Part shown: positions 34,685 to 42,810 of the stretch, in pieces
How the letters are laid out: every line of letters starts with the position of its first letter
How positions within the stretch are numbered: position 1 is the first letter of the stretch
Assembly (NCBI GenBank): GCA_902761055.1
Contig: CACWIS010000003.1
Location: 52,123-116,122, forward strand
DNA: 64,000 nt
Direction: 5' to 3'
Source of the DNA: Oscillospiraceae bacterium
GTDB lineage: Bacteria > Bacillota > Clostridia > Oscillospirales > Oscillospiraceae
The notes under the pieces: model-generated
What the model was told of the DNA's origin: nothing
Databases searched by the model: none
What the model saw: only the letters and a program-made list of their open reading frames with translations
Translations under genes and position numbers: made by a program

Positions 34685-34774
34685 AATGTCGTTCGCGTCT
34701 TTCCTTGTTTTTATTAATAATTCATCTTACCAAATTATTCCCGCCTTTTCAATAGCCGCAGCCCGCCAAAGGGC

Positions 34775-34809
34775 AAAAAAACGCCCCGATCCGCAGACGG
34801 ATCGGGGCG
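34775..34809 (-). terminator. Intrinsic terminator of the LOG-family gene
   Basis: Minus-strand perfect 12-bp stem CGCCCCGATCCG/CGGATCGGGGCG with 4-nt loop TCTG, then seven T. Confidence 0.93.
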
Positions 34810-34817
34810 CGGAAGCT

Positions 34818-35393
34818 TTATTTTCCGTAATCGGCGATCGAACGGGCGCTGTGCGCGCGGGGCGACAGAGCAAGGGAGAGCGCCTCCCCGGGCGTGGAGG
34901 CGAGGGCGATCAGGTCAAGACAGGAGGCGGAGACGAAGCCCTCGCCGACCGCGCCGCGCAGCAGCTTCAGCAGCGCGTCGTAATAGCCGAGCGTGTTGAG
35001 CAGCACGATCGGCTTCGAGAGCCGGCCGAGCTGGGCGAGCGTGAAGACTTCGAAAAATTCCTCAAAGGTACCGGTGCCGCCCGGCAGGACGACGAAGGCG
35101 TCGGCGAGCGATTCCATCAGCGCCTTGCGCTCGGCCATCGTGTCGGTGAAGCGGAACTCGCCCCGCTCCTTGAGCAGGACCTCGCCCTCGTCGAAGAAGC
35201 GGGGAGCGACGCCGACGAGCGCCTCGCCCTGCTCCAGCACGCCGGCGGCGCAGGCTCCCATCAGCCCGCCGCGGCCGCCGCCGTAAACGAGCGTGTGCCC
35301 CTGCGCGCCGATCAGCGCGCCGAGCGCGCGGGCTTCGTCGTAGTATTCGCCCCGCAGCTTTTCGCTCGAGGCGCCGAAAACACAGATCCTCAT
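34818..35393 (-). CDS. LOG family protein (TIGR00730)
   Basis: A 191-residue Rossmann-like protein of the Lonely Guy family, cytokinin-activating phosphoribohydrolases in plants and nucleotide-5'-monophosphate glycosidases in bacteria. The signature motifs are YGGGRGGLMGA (about 42) and LPGGTGTFEEFFEV (about 104). It opens MRICVFGASSEKL. ATG 35393 follows AAGGA. It is monocistronic with its own terminator. The true bacterial substrate is uncertain. Confidence 0.93.
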   Translation of the reverse strand: MRICVFGASSEKLRGEYYDEARALGALIGAQGHTLVYGGGRGGLMGACAAGVLEQGEALVGVAPRFFDEGEVLLKERGEFRFTDTMAERKALMESLADAFVVLPGGTGTFEEFFEVFTLAQLGRLSKPIVLLNTLGYYDALLKLLRGAVGEGFVSASCLDLIALASTPGEALSLALSPRAHSARSIADYGK

Positions 35394-35461
35394 CGCCGGG
35401 CCGTCCTTTTCGTCCGTTTTCTCCATTCTATGCCGCCGCCGGGCGGCTGTCAACGAAATCC

Positions 35462-35490
35462 TTGCAAATACGAGGGGCTTGCGGTACAAT
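35462..35490 (+). promoter_or_regulatory. Promoter of the metal importer operon
   Basis: TTGCAA (35462-35467), 17-nt spacer, TACAAT (35485-35490), 22 bp before the ATG. I see no convincing Zur or MntR box. Confidence 0.75.
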
Positions 35491-35512
35491 ACCATTTCAG
35501 TTGAGGTGCGAA

Positions 35513-36469
35513 ATGAAAAGAGTTTTATCGCTCGCGCTCGCCTTTTTGCTGCTCTTCGGCCTGGCCGGATGCGCAGCGCGGGAGGGCGCGCCGGAATATA
35601 CAAGTGAACGGGACGGCCCGGCCGTAGTCGCGACGCTCTTCCCGGCCTGGGATTTCGCGCGCGTGATCCTCGGCGGAAGGGGAGAGCTGACGCTGCTCGT
35701 CCCGCCGGGGGCGGAGGCGCACAGCTTCGAGCCGACGCCGCAGGATCTGCTGCGCATCGAGCGCTGCGATCTGCTCATCGGCAACGGCGGCGAGTCCGAG
35801 GCCTGGCTCGACACGCTGCTCGACGGGCGCTCCGGCGGCTTCCGCACGCTTCTGATGCTCGATTGCGTCGAGGCGCTCGAGGAAGAGAAAAAAGAGGGCA
35901 TGCAGGAGCTCCGCGGGGAGGACGACGGAGACGGCGGGATCGAATACGACGAGCACGTCTGGACCTCGCCGCGCAACGCGCAGAAGATCTGCAAGGCGAT
36001 CTGCGGCGAGCTGTGCGCGCTCGACCCCGACGGAGCGGAGCAATACCGCGCGAACTGCACGGACTACTGCGCGGAGCTTGAAAAGCTCGACGCGGCCTTC
36101 CGGGAGATCGCCGCGCAGGGACGGCTCGACACGCTGATCTTCGCCGACCGCTTCCCGGTGCGCTACTTCGTCGAGGAATACGGGCTCGACTACTACGCGG
36201 CCTTTCCGGGCTGCGCCGACGACACGGAGCCCTCGGCCCGCACGGTCGCCTTTCTGATCGACCGCGTGCGGGAACAGGACGTCCCGGCCGTGCTGTATAT
36301 CGAATACTCCGACGAGAAAATGGCGGACGTGATCTGCGCGGACACGGGCTGCGAAAAGCGCCTGTTCCATTCCTGCCACACCGTCAGCGCCGCGGATCTC
36401 GCGGCGGGGGCGGACTACCTGGATCTGATGTGGGCCAACGCCGGGAGCGTGAAGGAGGCTTTGGGCTGA
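35513..36469 (+). CDS. Metal ABC transporter solute-binding lipoprotein (ZnuA/TroA family)
   Basis: A 318-residue lipoprotein (lipobox LAGC, Cys20) that captures a divalent metal. His70 (AHSFEP) and His148 (YDEHVW) match the first two ligands. The usual His-rich loop is replaced by an acidic loop (about 119-147, EEEKKEGM to EDDGDGG). The third ligand site, normally HDAFGYF, reads ADRFPVRYF, so Asp212 may take its place. This variant is found in Clostridial relatives. Metal specificity (Zn, Mn or Fe) cannot be called. It is followed directly by ATPase and permease genes. Confidence 0.9.
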   Translation: MKRVLSLALAFLLLFGLAGCAAREGAPEYTSERDGPAVVATLFPAWDFARVILGGRGELTLLVPPGAEAHSFEPTPQDLLRIERCDLLIGNGGESEAWLDTLLDGRSGGFRTLLMLDCVEALEEEKKEGMQELRGEDDGDGGIEYDEHVWTSPRNAQKICKAICGELCALDPDGAEQYRANCTDYCAELEKLDAAFREIAAQGRLDTLIFADRFPVRYFVEEYGLDYYAAFPGCADDTEPSARTVAFLIDRVREQDVPAVLYIEYSDEKMADVICADTGCEKRLFHSCHTVSAADLAAGADYLDLMWANAGSVKEALG

Positions 36470-37177
36470 ATGGCGATACTCAAATGTGAAAACGCATCCT
36501 TCTCCTACGACGGCGTGTGCGTGCTGGAGGACGTCGATTTCTCGCTCAACGCGGGGGATTATCTCTGCGTCGTGGGCGAGAACGGCTCCGGCAAGTCCAC
36601 GCTCATCAAGGGCCTGCTCTCGCTCAAGGCGCCCGCGAAGGGGAGGATCGAGCTCGGCGACGGGCTCAGGCGCAGCGAGATCGGCTACCTGCCGCAGCAG
36701 ACGGAGATCCAGCGCGATTTCCCCGCGAGCGTGCGGGAGGTCGTCCTCTCGGGCTGCCTCAACTCGCTCGGCGGGCGGCTGTTCTACGGCGAGGAGGAAA
36801 AACGACGCGCACGGGAGAATCTCGAGCGCATGGGCGTCGAGGAGCTGAAAGACCGCAGCTATCAGGAGCTCTCCGGCGGCCAGCAGCAGCGCGTGCTGCT
36901 GGCCCGCGCGCTGTGCGCGACGAAAAAGCTGCTGCTGCTCGACGAGCCGGTCACGGGCCTTGACCCGGTGGCGGCGGGGGAGATGTACAATCTCATCAAA
37001 CTCGTCAACCTCTGCGACGGCATCTCGGTCATCATGGTCACGCACGACATCCACGAGGCCGTGCGCTACGCCACGCACATCCTCCACCTGGGGCACAGGC
37101 AGCTGTTCTTCGGCACGAGCGCGGAATACAAGCGCAGCGCGCTCGCGCGCCGTTTTCTGGGAGGGAGCGCCGTATGA
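36470..37177 (+). CDS. znuC: Metal ABC transporter ATP-binding protein
   Basis: A 235-residue ATPase of the ZnuC/MntB group. Walker A GENGSGKST, IGYLPQQTEIQRDFPASVREVVLSG (the Q-loop region typical of zinc/manganese importers), signature LSGGQ, Walker B LLLLDEPVTGLDP and switch His in MVTHDIHE. ATG directly follows the binding-protein stop and its end overlaps the permease by 4 bp. Symbol assigned by operon type. Confidence 0.93.
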   Translation: MAILKCENASFSYDGVCVLEDVDFSLNAGDYLCVVGENGSGKSTLIKGLLSLKAPAKGRIELGDGLRRSEIGYLPQQTEIQRDFPASVREVVLSGCLNSLGGRLFYGEEEKRRARENLERMGVEELKDRSYQELSGGQQQRVLLARALCATKKLLLLDEPVTGLDPVAAGEMYNLIKLVNLCDGISVIMVTHDIHEAVRYATHILHLGHRQLFFGTSAEYKRSALARRFLGGSAV

Positions 37178-37980
37178 GTCTTCTTTCCATGTTCTCCTAC
37201 CATTTCATGCAGCGCGCGCTGCTCGTCGGCGTGCTGGTGAGCCTGTGCGCGGCGCTGCTGGGCGTGTCGCTGGTGCTCAAGCGCTATTCGATGATCGGCG
37301 ACGGGCTGTCCCACGTCGGCTTCGGCGCGCTCGCGATCGCCTCGGCCTTCCATCTCGCGCCGCTCGCGGTGGCGGTGCCGGTGGTCGTGGCGGCGGCGAT
37401 CGTGCTGCTGCGCATCCGCGGGAGCGGACGCGTGAAGGGCGACGCGGCGATCGCGATCATCTCCTCGAGCGCGCTGGCCATCGGCGTGATCGTCGTGTCG
37501 GTCACGAGCGGGATGAACACCGAGGTATCGAGCTACCTCTTCGGCAGCATCCTCTCGCTCAGCCGCGGCGACACCGTGCTGAGCGTGATCCTGTCGCTGG
37601 CGGTGATCGCGGTCTTCCTGCTGCTCTATCCGCGGCTTTTCGCCGTCACCTTCGACGAGACCTTCGCCCGCGCCACCGGCGCGCGCGCGGAGCTGTACAA
37701 CACGCTGCTGGCCGTGCTGACCGCGATTACGGTCGTGCTCGGCATGCGGATGATGGGCGCGCTGCTGATTTCGAGCCTGATCATCTTCCCGGCGCTGAGC
37801 GCGATGCGCCTGTGCCGCAGCTTCCGCGGCGTGATCCTCTGCGCCGCGGCGATCTCGGTCGTCTGCTTCGTGCTGGGCATGGCGGCGTCCTTCGCCTTTG
37901 AGACGCCGAGCGGAGCGAGCGTCGTCGTGATGGATCTTCTTGCCTTCGCGATCTGCTCCCTTGCCGGGAAAAAGAACTGA
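37174..37980 (+). CDS. znuB: Metal ABC transporter permease
   Basis: A 268-residue ABC-3 family permease with about eight membrane helices. Family blocks include LKRYSMIGDGLSHVGFGALAIA (about 35-56) and MRMMGALLISSLIIFPALSAM (about 190-210). GAGGG lies before the ATG, which overlaps the ATPase stop. Last gene of the operon, followed by an intrinsic terminator. Confidence 0.94.
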   Translation: MSLLSMFSYHFMQRALLVGVLVSLCAALLGVSLVLKRYSMIGDGLSHVGFGALAIASAFHLAPLAVAVPVVVAAAIVLLRIRGSGRVKGDAAIAIISSSALAIGVIVVSVTSGMNTEVSSYLFGSILSLSRGDTVLSVILSLAVIAVFLLLYPRLFAVTFDETFARATGARAELYNTLLAVLTAITVVLGMRMMGALLISSLIIFPALSAMRLCRSFRGVILCAAAISVVCFVLGMAASFAFETPSGASVVVMDLLAFAICSLAGKKN

Positions 37981-38020
37981 CAACTGGAAATCAAGGGCGG
38001 CGTTTTCAAGCGCAAAAGAG

Positions 38021-38058
38021 GCCGATTATTCATTTCAAAAATGAATAATCGGCTTTTT
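38021..38058 (+). terminator. Intrinsic terminator of the metal importer operon
   Basis: Perfect 13-bp stem GCCGATTATTCAT/ATGAATAATCGGC with loop TTCAAAA, then TTTTT. Confidence 0.93.
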
Positions 38059-38113
38059 ATTGAATATTCAAGCTTAATATTCAAAATTTAAGAATATTTT
38101 TTCAGAAAAAGGA

Positions 38114-38142
38114 TTGACAATTCGATCCGCTTGTGCTATCCT
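38114..38142 (+). promoter_or_regulatory. SigA promoter of importer module 2
   Basis: Perfect TTGACA (38114-38119), 17-nt spacer, TATCCT (38137-38142), in an AT-rich gap 54 bp before the binding-protein ATG. Confidence 0.85.
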
Positions 38143-38196
38143 CACAAACGTCAGAAACAAATCTTATGGCAATTGACGAAAGTGAGGGTAAAAAAG

Positions 38197-39054
38197 ATGA
38201 AAAAGATGAAAAAGGTTTTGTGCATCCTGCTGGCCCTGGGTATGATCGCTTCCCTCGCCGCCTGCGGTTCCGCACAGAAAGAAAATCAGGCTCTGAGTGA
38301 GATCAAAAAAAGCGGCGTCCTGACCGTCGCCCTGTCTCCCGACTTCAGCCCCATGGAGTTTGTGGACTCCTCCAAGGATGGCCAGCAATCCTACGTCGGC
38401 TTTGACGTGAGCCTTGCCAAGTACCTGGCCGAAGAGCTGGGCGTGCAGCTGGAGATCCAGGCCATGAGCTTTGATGCCTGCCAGACGGCCGTCTCCTCCG
38501 GAACCATCCCCATCTCCATCTCAGGCTACAGCTGGACCGAGACCCGTGCCGAGAACTATGAGCTGTCCGACTACTACTACGCCGGCGACAACGAGACCGA
38601 GCAGGTCATCCTGATCCGCGCCGAGGATGCGGATAAGTACACCAAGCCCGAGGACTTTGACGGCGTCGCCGTGGGCGCCCAGAACGCCTCCCTGCAGATG
38701 GATCTGCTCACATCCCAGCTGCCCAACGCGAAAGCCGTCACCATCGGTGAGATCGGTGTCGGCGTGATGGAGCTGGAGGCCGGCAACATCGAGGCTATGG
38801 CCGTGGCCGACGGGAACGGAACCCAGATCATCGCCAATCACCCCGGCCTTGTCAAGTGCGCTTGGGAGTTCGAGGTTGCCGAGGAGTTTGAAGCCAATGT
38901 CATCCTGATCCACAAGGGCGAAAAGGATCTGCTGAACGCGATCAACGCAGCCCTTGCTAAGGCTTATGCGGAAGGCTACTACGATGTCTGGTACCAGGAG
39001 GCCCTGAAGATTGCCGAGAGCGCCAGCGCCATCGAGGTCAGCGTCACAGACTAA
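38197..39054 (+). CDS. Amino-acid-type ABC transporter solute-binding lipoprotein (module 2)
   Basis: A 285-residue SBP_bac_3 lipoprotein with a Lys/Met-rich start and lipobox SLAAC (Cys at about 24). Fold blocks are GVLTVALSPDFSPMEFVDSSKDG, YVGFDVSLAKYLAEELGV and ETRAENYELSDYYY with the ligand-carboxylate Arg. It is clearly related to the module-1 protein but well diverged, so the ligand may differ. GAGGG lies 8 nt before ATG 38197; a second ATG three codons on is also possible. Alanine codons favour GCC more than the surrounding genes do. A strong hairpin follows before the permease. Confidence 0.9.
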   Translation: MKKMKKVLCILLALGMIASLAACGSAQKENQALSEIKKSGVLTVALSPDFSPMEFVDSSKDGQQSYVGFDVSLAKYLAEELGVQLEIQAMSFDACQTAVSSGTIPISISGYSWTETRAENYELSDYYYAGDNETEQVILIRAEDADKYTKPEDFDGVAVGAQNASLQMDLLTSQLPNAKAVTIGEIGVGVMELEAGNIEAMAVADGNGTQIIANHPGLVKCAWEFEVAEEFEANVILIHKGEKDLLNAINAALAKAYAEGYYDVWYQEALKIAESASAIEVSVTD

Positions 39055-39082
39055 GTCTCTGCAGTAAGCGGGCAAACATAAA

Positions 39083-39108
39083 CGGGGCGCTCCATTTGGA
39101 GCGCCCCG
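39083..39108 (+). other. Intercistronic hairpin between binding-protein and permease genes (module 2)
   Basis: Perfect 12-bp palindrome CGGGGCGCTCCA/TGGAGCGCCCCG around TT, without a T-run. Position matches the hairpin of module 1, suggesting shared use to raise binding-protein output over permease. Confidence 0.85.
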
Positions 39109-39127
39109 ATACCTGTAAGGAGCACAT

Positions 39128-39817
39128 ATGGATTTTGCAACCATCGGTCAAAACATCATAAAGCTTACGATCAAATATTGGGACAAGTTCCTGATCACCG
39201 GCCTGAGTTACTCGTTGTCTCTGGCGGCCATCACGGTGCTGGTCGGCGCGGTGCTGGGCTCATTGATCGCGCTGCTGCGCATGTCAAGGATCCCGCCTTT
39301 CCGCTGGATCGCTGCCACCTATACCGAGATTATCCGAGGCACTCCCATGCTGCTGCAGCTCTATCTGTTCTATTTTGCCCTGCCGCAGCTCATCCCCTTC
39401 CTCAACCGTAAGCAGTATCTCTGCGTTGCCATCGCGCTGATCTGCAACAGCGCGGCCTACGTGTCCGAGATCATCCGCTCCGGCATCCAGGCCGTGGACA
39501 TCGGCCAGACGGAGGCGGCCCGCAGTCTGGGCCTCAGTTCCCGCCTGACTATGACAGAGATCATCCTGCCCCAGGCCATCAAAAACATCCTGCCGGCTCT
39601 CGGCAACGAGTTTATCATGATCGTGAAGGACACTTCGCTTGCCTCCACCTTCTTCATCGGCGACCTGATGACCCAGTGCCTGCTCATCAAAGGTACCACC
39701 TATCTGACAATGGAACCGCTCATAATGGTGGCTGTGGTCTACTTTGCGGTCACCTTTATCCTTACCAAGCTGCTGGGCGTATTTGAGAGGAGGCTGCGTC
39801 GTGGCGACATCCGATAA
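39128..39817 (+). CDS. Amino-acid ABC transporter permease (module 2)
   Basis: A 229-residue HisM/GlnP-type permease, about five membrane helices. The EAA loop is [21 protein letters not shown] followed by [23 protein letters not shown] lies 6 nt before the ATG. It overlaps the ATPase gene by 17 bp. The single permease implies a homodimer. Related to the module-1 permease in sequence and position. Confidence 0.92.
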   Translation: MDFATIGQNIIKLTIKYWDKFLITGLSYSLSLAAITVLVGAVLGSLIALLRMSRIPPFRWIAATYTEIIRGTPMLLQLYLFYFALPQLIPFLNRKQYLCVAIALICNSAAYVSEIIRSGIQAVDIGQTEAARSLGLSSRLTMTEIILPQAIKNILPALGNEFIMIVKDTSLASTFFIGDLMTQCLLIKGTTYLTMEPLIMVAVVYFAVTFILTKLLGVFERRLRRGDIR

Positions 39818-40565
39818 GCTGATCGAGGTCAAGAACCTGAAAAAATACTATAACGGCGAAGAGATCAAGGCCCTGGACGGCGTGAGCGTGGATATCAGCA
39901 AGGGCGACGTGATGGTCATCATCGGCCCCTCCGGCTCCGGCAAATCCACCTTCCTGCGCTCACTGAACCTGCTGGAGGTGCCCACCTCGGGTGAAATCAT
40001 CTTCGAAGGTGTGGACATCACCAAGAAAAAGGGCCCGGACGGCAAGAAGCTGAACATCGATCTGCATCGGCAGAAGATGGGCATGGTCTTCCAGCACTTC
40101 AATCTTTTCCCCCATAAGACGGTCCTGCAGAACATGACCCTGGCCCCGATCAAGGTCAAGGGCGTTCCCCAGGCCGAGGCGGAGGCTAAAGCGCTGGAGC
40201 TGCTGGACCGCGTCGGCCTCAAGGACCGTGCCGATGCCTATCCCATCCAGCTCTCCGGCGGACAGAAGCAGCGCGTGGCCATTGTCCGCGCCCTCGCCAT
40301 GGAGCCGGACGTGATGCTCTTTGACGAGCCCACCTCCGCGCTGGACCCTGAGATGGTCGGCGAGGTGCTGGACGTGATGAAGCGCCTGGCTCTGCAGGGC
40401 ATGACCATGGTGGTGGTGACCCACGAGATGGGCTTTGCCCGCGAAGTCGGCAACCGGGTGCTGTTCATGGACGACGGCAAGCTCCTGGAGGAGGGCACCC
40501 CCGACCAGATCTTCAACCATCCGCAGAACCCGCGTCTGCAGGATTTCCTGTCAAAGGTACTGTAA
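39801..40565 (+). CDS. Amino-acid ABC transporter ATP-binding protein (module 2)
   Basis: A 254-residue GlnQ-type ATPase with Walker [23 protein letters not shown], Walker [14 protein letters not shown] and switch His in VVTHEMGF. The GTG at 39801 is chosen because GAGGAGG lies 8 nt upstream; a longer frame would overlap more of the permease gene. The [19 protein letters not shown] insert is common in GlnQ-like proteins. Hydrolase gene follows 59 bp downstream. Confidence 0.93.
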   Translation: MATSDKLIEVKNLKKYYNGEEIKALDGVSVDISKGDVMVIIGPSGSGKSTFLRSLNLLEVPTSGEIIFEGVDITKKKGPDGKKLNIDLHRQKMGMVFQHFNLFPHKTVLQNMTLAPIKVKGVPQAEAEAKALELLDRVGLKDRADAYPIQLSGGQKQRVAIVRALAMEPDVMLFDEPTSALDPEMVGEVLDVMKRLALQGMTMVVVTHEMGFAREVGNRVLFMDDGKLLEEGTPDQIFNHPQNPRLQDFLSKVL

Positions 40566-40624
40566 TACGATGCAACAGGCGGGGAGGGGAGGCCCTCCCC
40601 GCTTTCCCTTAGAAAGGAGAAAAA

Positions 40625-42067
40625 ATGCTGTCCACGGAGAAACAGGAGCTCGTCGGTTTTATCGACGGATATGCCCCGTATTTTGAGGATATTGCCGATA
40701 AGGTTTGGGAGAACCCGGAGCTGTCGCTCAAAGAATTCAAGTCCGCCGCACTCTACTGCGAGGAGCTCGAAAAGCTGGGCTTCACGGTGACAAAAGGGCT
40801 CTGCGGGATCGAAACGGCCTTTTGCGGCAGCTATGGACACGGCGCGCCCGTGATCGGCATCCTGGGCGAGTTCGACGCGCTCTCCGGCCTTAGCCAGGCC
40901 GCGGGGAAGACCGAGCCGGACGCGCTCGTGCCCGGCGGAGCGGGGCACGGCTGCGGGCACAACCTGCTCGGCGCGGGATCTCTGGCCGCGGCGGCCGCGG
41001 TGAAGCGCTATCTCGAGAAAAGCGGCAGGCCCGGCACGGTGATCTTCTTCGGCTGCCCCGGCGAGGAAGGGGGCAGCGGCAAGGCCTACATGGCCCGCGA
41101 GGGCCTGTGGAAGACGCTCGACGCGGCGCTGAGCTGGCACCCGGGCGACGTCAACCAGGTCGAGACCGGGACGAACAACTCCTGCATCCAGGTGCTCTAC
41201 AAGTTTTCCGGCAAGGCGGCGCACGCGGCGGGCGATCCCTACGACGGCCGCAGCGCGCTCGACGCGGTGGAGCTGATGAATATCGGCGTGCAGTTCCTGC
41301 GCGAGCACATGACCGAGGACTGCCGCATCCACTATGCGATCACCGACGCGGGCGGCGTCTCGCCCAACGTCGTGCAGGCGAAGGCGGCGGTGCTGTATAT
41401 GGTGCGTGCGAACAAGGTGGCAGACTCTGTCGCGCTGCAGGCGCGCGTGGACGACATCGCCAAGGGCGCCGCGCTGATGACCGGGACGAGCTTTGAGCGC
41501 GTGTTCATCGACGGCACAGCCGAGCTGCTGCCGAACTTTGCGCTCGAGGAGCTGTTGTGGCGGAACATGGCCGAGATCGGCGCGCCGACATGCAGCGAAG
41601 AGGAGTATGCTTTCGCGGCGGAACTGAAAAAGAGTTTTCCGCCCGCGCGGTGCCTGCCCGGAACAGGCGCGCGCGCCGACGCCGTGATCGCGGAGCAGGT
41701 ACGGGAGCTGACGGAAAACGGGCAAAGGCCTGTCAACGACTTTTTGATGCCGCCCTGTCACGGCACGCTCTTCACGCCGGGCAGCACGGATGTGGGGGAC
41801 GTGAGCTGGCTCACGCCCACGGCGCAGATCAACACGGCCGCCTGGCCTTCGGGCATCCCCGGACACTCCTGGCAGGTCGTCGCCTGCGGCAAGAGCCCCA
41901 TGGCGCACAAGGCCATGCTGTACGCGGCCAAGTCGCTCGCCGGCGCGGCGATCGATCTCTTCGAGGACGCGGCTCTGCTTGACGAGGCAAAAAAGGAATT
42001 CGCGCAGCGCGCCGCCTCCGGCTATGTCTGCCCGATCGAGGAGGGAGCCGTCCCGATCGCGCTGTGA
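40625..42067 (+). CDS. M20 family amidohydrolase, AbgB-like (module 2)
   Basis: A 480-residue metallo-amidohydrolase, paralogous to the one at 10354. Motifs are GEFDALSGLSQ (about 81), GGAGHGCGHNLLG (about 103), FGCPGEEGGSGKAYMAREG with catalytic Glu (about 142), and SWHPGD (about 170). The dimerisation region has KAAHAAGDPYDGRSALDAVELMN. AAAGGAG precedes the ATG. Again the last gene after binding protein, permease and ATPase, so it likely hydrolyses what that importer brings in. Unlike the three transporter genes, its codon use looks like the rest of the window. Substrate not established. Confidence 0.88.
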   Translation: MLSTEKQELVGFIDGYAPYFEDIADKVWENPELSLKEFKSAALYCEELEKLGFTVTKGLCGIETAFCGSYGHGAPVIGILGEFDALSGLSQAAGKTEPDALVPGGAGHGCGHNLLGAGSLAAAAAVKRYLEKSGRPGTVIFFGCPGEEGGSGKAYMAREGLWKTLDAALSWHPGDVNQVETGTNNSCIQVLYKFSGKAAHAAGDPYDGRSALDAVELMNIGVQFLREHMTEDCRIHYAITDAGGVSPNVVQAKAAVLYMVRANKVADSVALQARVDDIAKGAALMTGTSFERVFIDGTAELLPNFALEELLWRNMAEIGAPTCSEEEYAFAAELKKSFPPARCLPGTGARADAVIAEQVRELTENGQRPVNDFLMPPCHGTLFTPGSTDVGDVSWLTPTAQINTAAWPSGIPGHSWQVVACGKSPMAHKAMLYAAKSLAGAAIDLFEDAALLDEAKKEFAQRAASGYVCPIEEGAVPIAL

Positions 42068-42094
42068 ATGGAAAAAGCTTTTCCCGCACAGAAT

Positions 42095-42126
42095 AACCGC
42101 AGGTCTTTCCGGACCTGCGGTTTCTT
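42095..42126 (+). terminator. Intrinsic terminator of importer module 2
   Basis: Perfect 11-bp stem AACCGCAGGTC/GACCTGCGGTT with loop TTTCCG, then TCTT. Confidence 0.82.
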
Positions 42127-42136
42127 ATGCGCCGTA

Positions 42137-42163
42137 TTAGCACTCACAGACAACAAGTGCTAA
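42137..42163 (+). promoter_or_regulatory. CIRCE operator (HrcA binding site)
   Basis: TTAGCACTC, 9-nt spacer, AAGTGCTAA. This matches the CIRCE consensus TTAGCACTC-N9-GAGTGCTAA with one mismatch in the right arm. HrcA represses heat-shock genes at this element. It lies 131 bp before the hsp20 start, upstream of the candidate promoter rather than over its start. Confidence 0.92.
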
Positions 42164-42195
42164 TGTTAACACTATGTTCATAAATAAAGCTATAT

Positions 42196-42224
42196 TTGTT
42201 CAAAAATGTTTGGTACTTTATATA
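42196..42224 (+). promoter_or_regulatory. Candidate promoter of hsp20
   Basis: TTGTTC (42196-42201), 17-nt spacer, TATATA (42219-42224). Other AT-rich boxes nearer CIRCE (for example TTAACA at 42166) could serve instead. Confidence 0.5.
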
Positions 42225-42294
42225 CAGAAACAGACGAGAGAAATAAATCTCCCGGCCAGAAAAACCATATATATGGATTTAGGAGGTAACTATC

Positions 42295-42738
42295 ATGTTT
42301 GAGATCGTTCCTTTTGACCGTCATATCCGTCATCTTGCCGCCATGGATCCCTTCCGGGAGTTCGATGAGCTGGAGCGCAGCTTCTTCGGCAACCAGCACA
42401 GCATGGTCTCGGCCTTCCGCACCGACGTGGTCGACACCGGCGACGCCTTCAAGCTGGAGGCGGAGCTGCCCGGCTTCGACAAGGAGGACATCCAGATCGA
42501 CATCGAGAACGACTGCCTGACCGTCAGCGCCGAGCACAAGAGCGAGAAGAAGGAAGAGAACGAGAAGAAGAACTTTGTCAAGCGCGAGCGCTTCTACGGT
42601 TCCTACACCCGCAGCTTCGACGTCTCCGGCATCAACGTCGACGGCATCGAGGCCAAGTACGAGAACGGCGTGCTGACGCTGACGCTGCCGAAGAAGGCGG
42701 CCGAGATCCCCGCCAGCCGCAGGCTCGAGATCAAGTAA
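42295..42738 (+). CDS. hsp20: Hsp20/alpha-crystallin family small heat-shock protein
   Basis: A 147-residue ATP-independent holdase. The alpha-crystallin domain (about 40-140) includes FKLEAELPGFDKEDIQIDI, RSFDVSGINVDGIEAKYENGVLTLTLPKK (the A-x-x-x-N-G-V-L signature) and a short C-terminal tail. AGGAGG lies 7 nt before the ATG. The CIRCE element upstream predicts HrcA control, which is less usual for hsp20 than for groESL and dnaK. Monocistronic with a strong terminator. Confidence 0.96.
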   Translation: MFEIVPFDRHIRHLAAMDPFREFDELERSFFGNQHSMVSAFRTDVVDTGDAFKLEAELPGFDKEDIQIDIENDCLTVSAEHKSEKKEENEKKNFVKRERFYGSYTRSFDVSGINVDGIEAKYENGVLTLTLPKKAAEIPASRRLEIK

Positions 42739-42774
42739 GACAGGATCTTTCAACAAAACCCCTCTGTAACGGAA

Positions 42775-42808
42775 ACACCCGGCTTCGATCCGAAGCCGGG
42801 TGTCTTTT
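42775..42808. terminator. Terminator of hsp20, shared with the convergent gene
   Basis: Perfect 13-bp stem ACACCCGGCTTCG/CGAAGCCGGGTGT with loop ATC, then CTTTTTG. The minus-strand gene ends at 42811. Confidence 0.92.
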
Positions 42809-42810
42809 TG

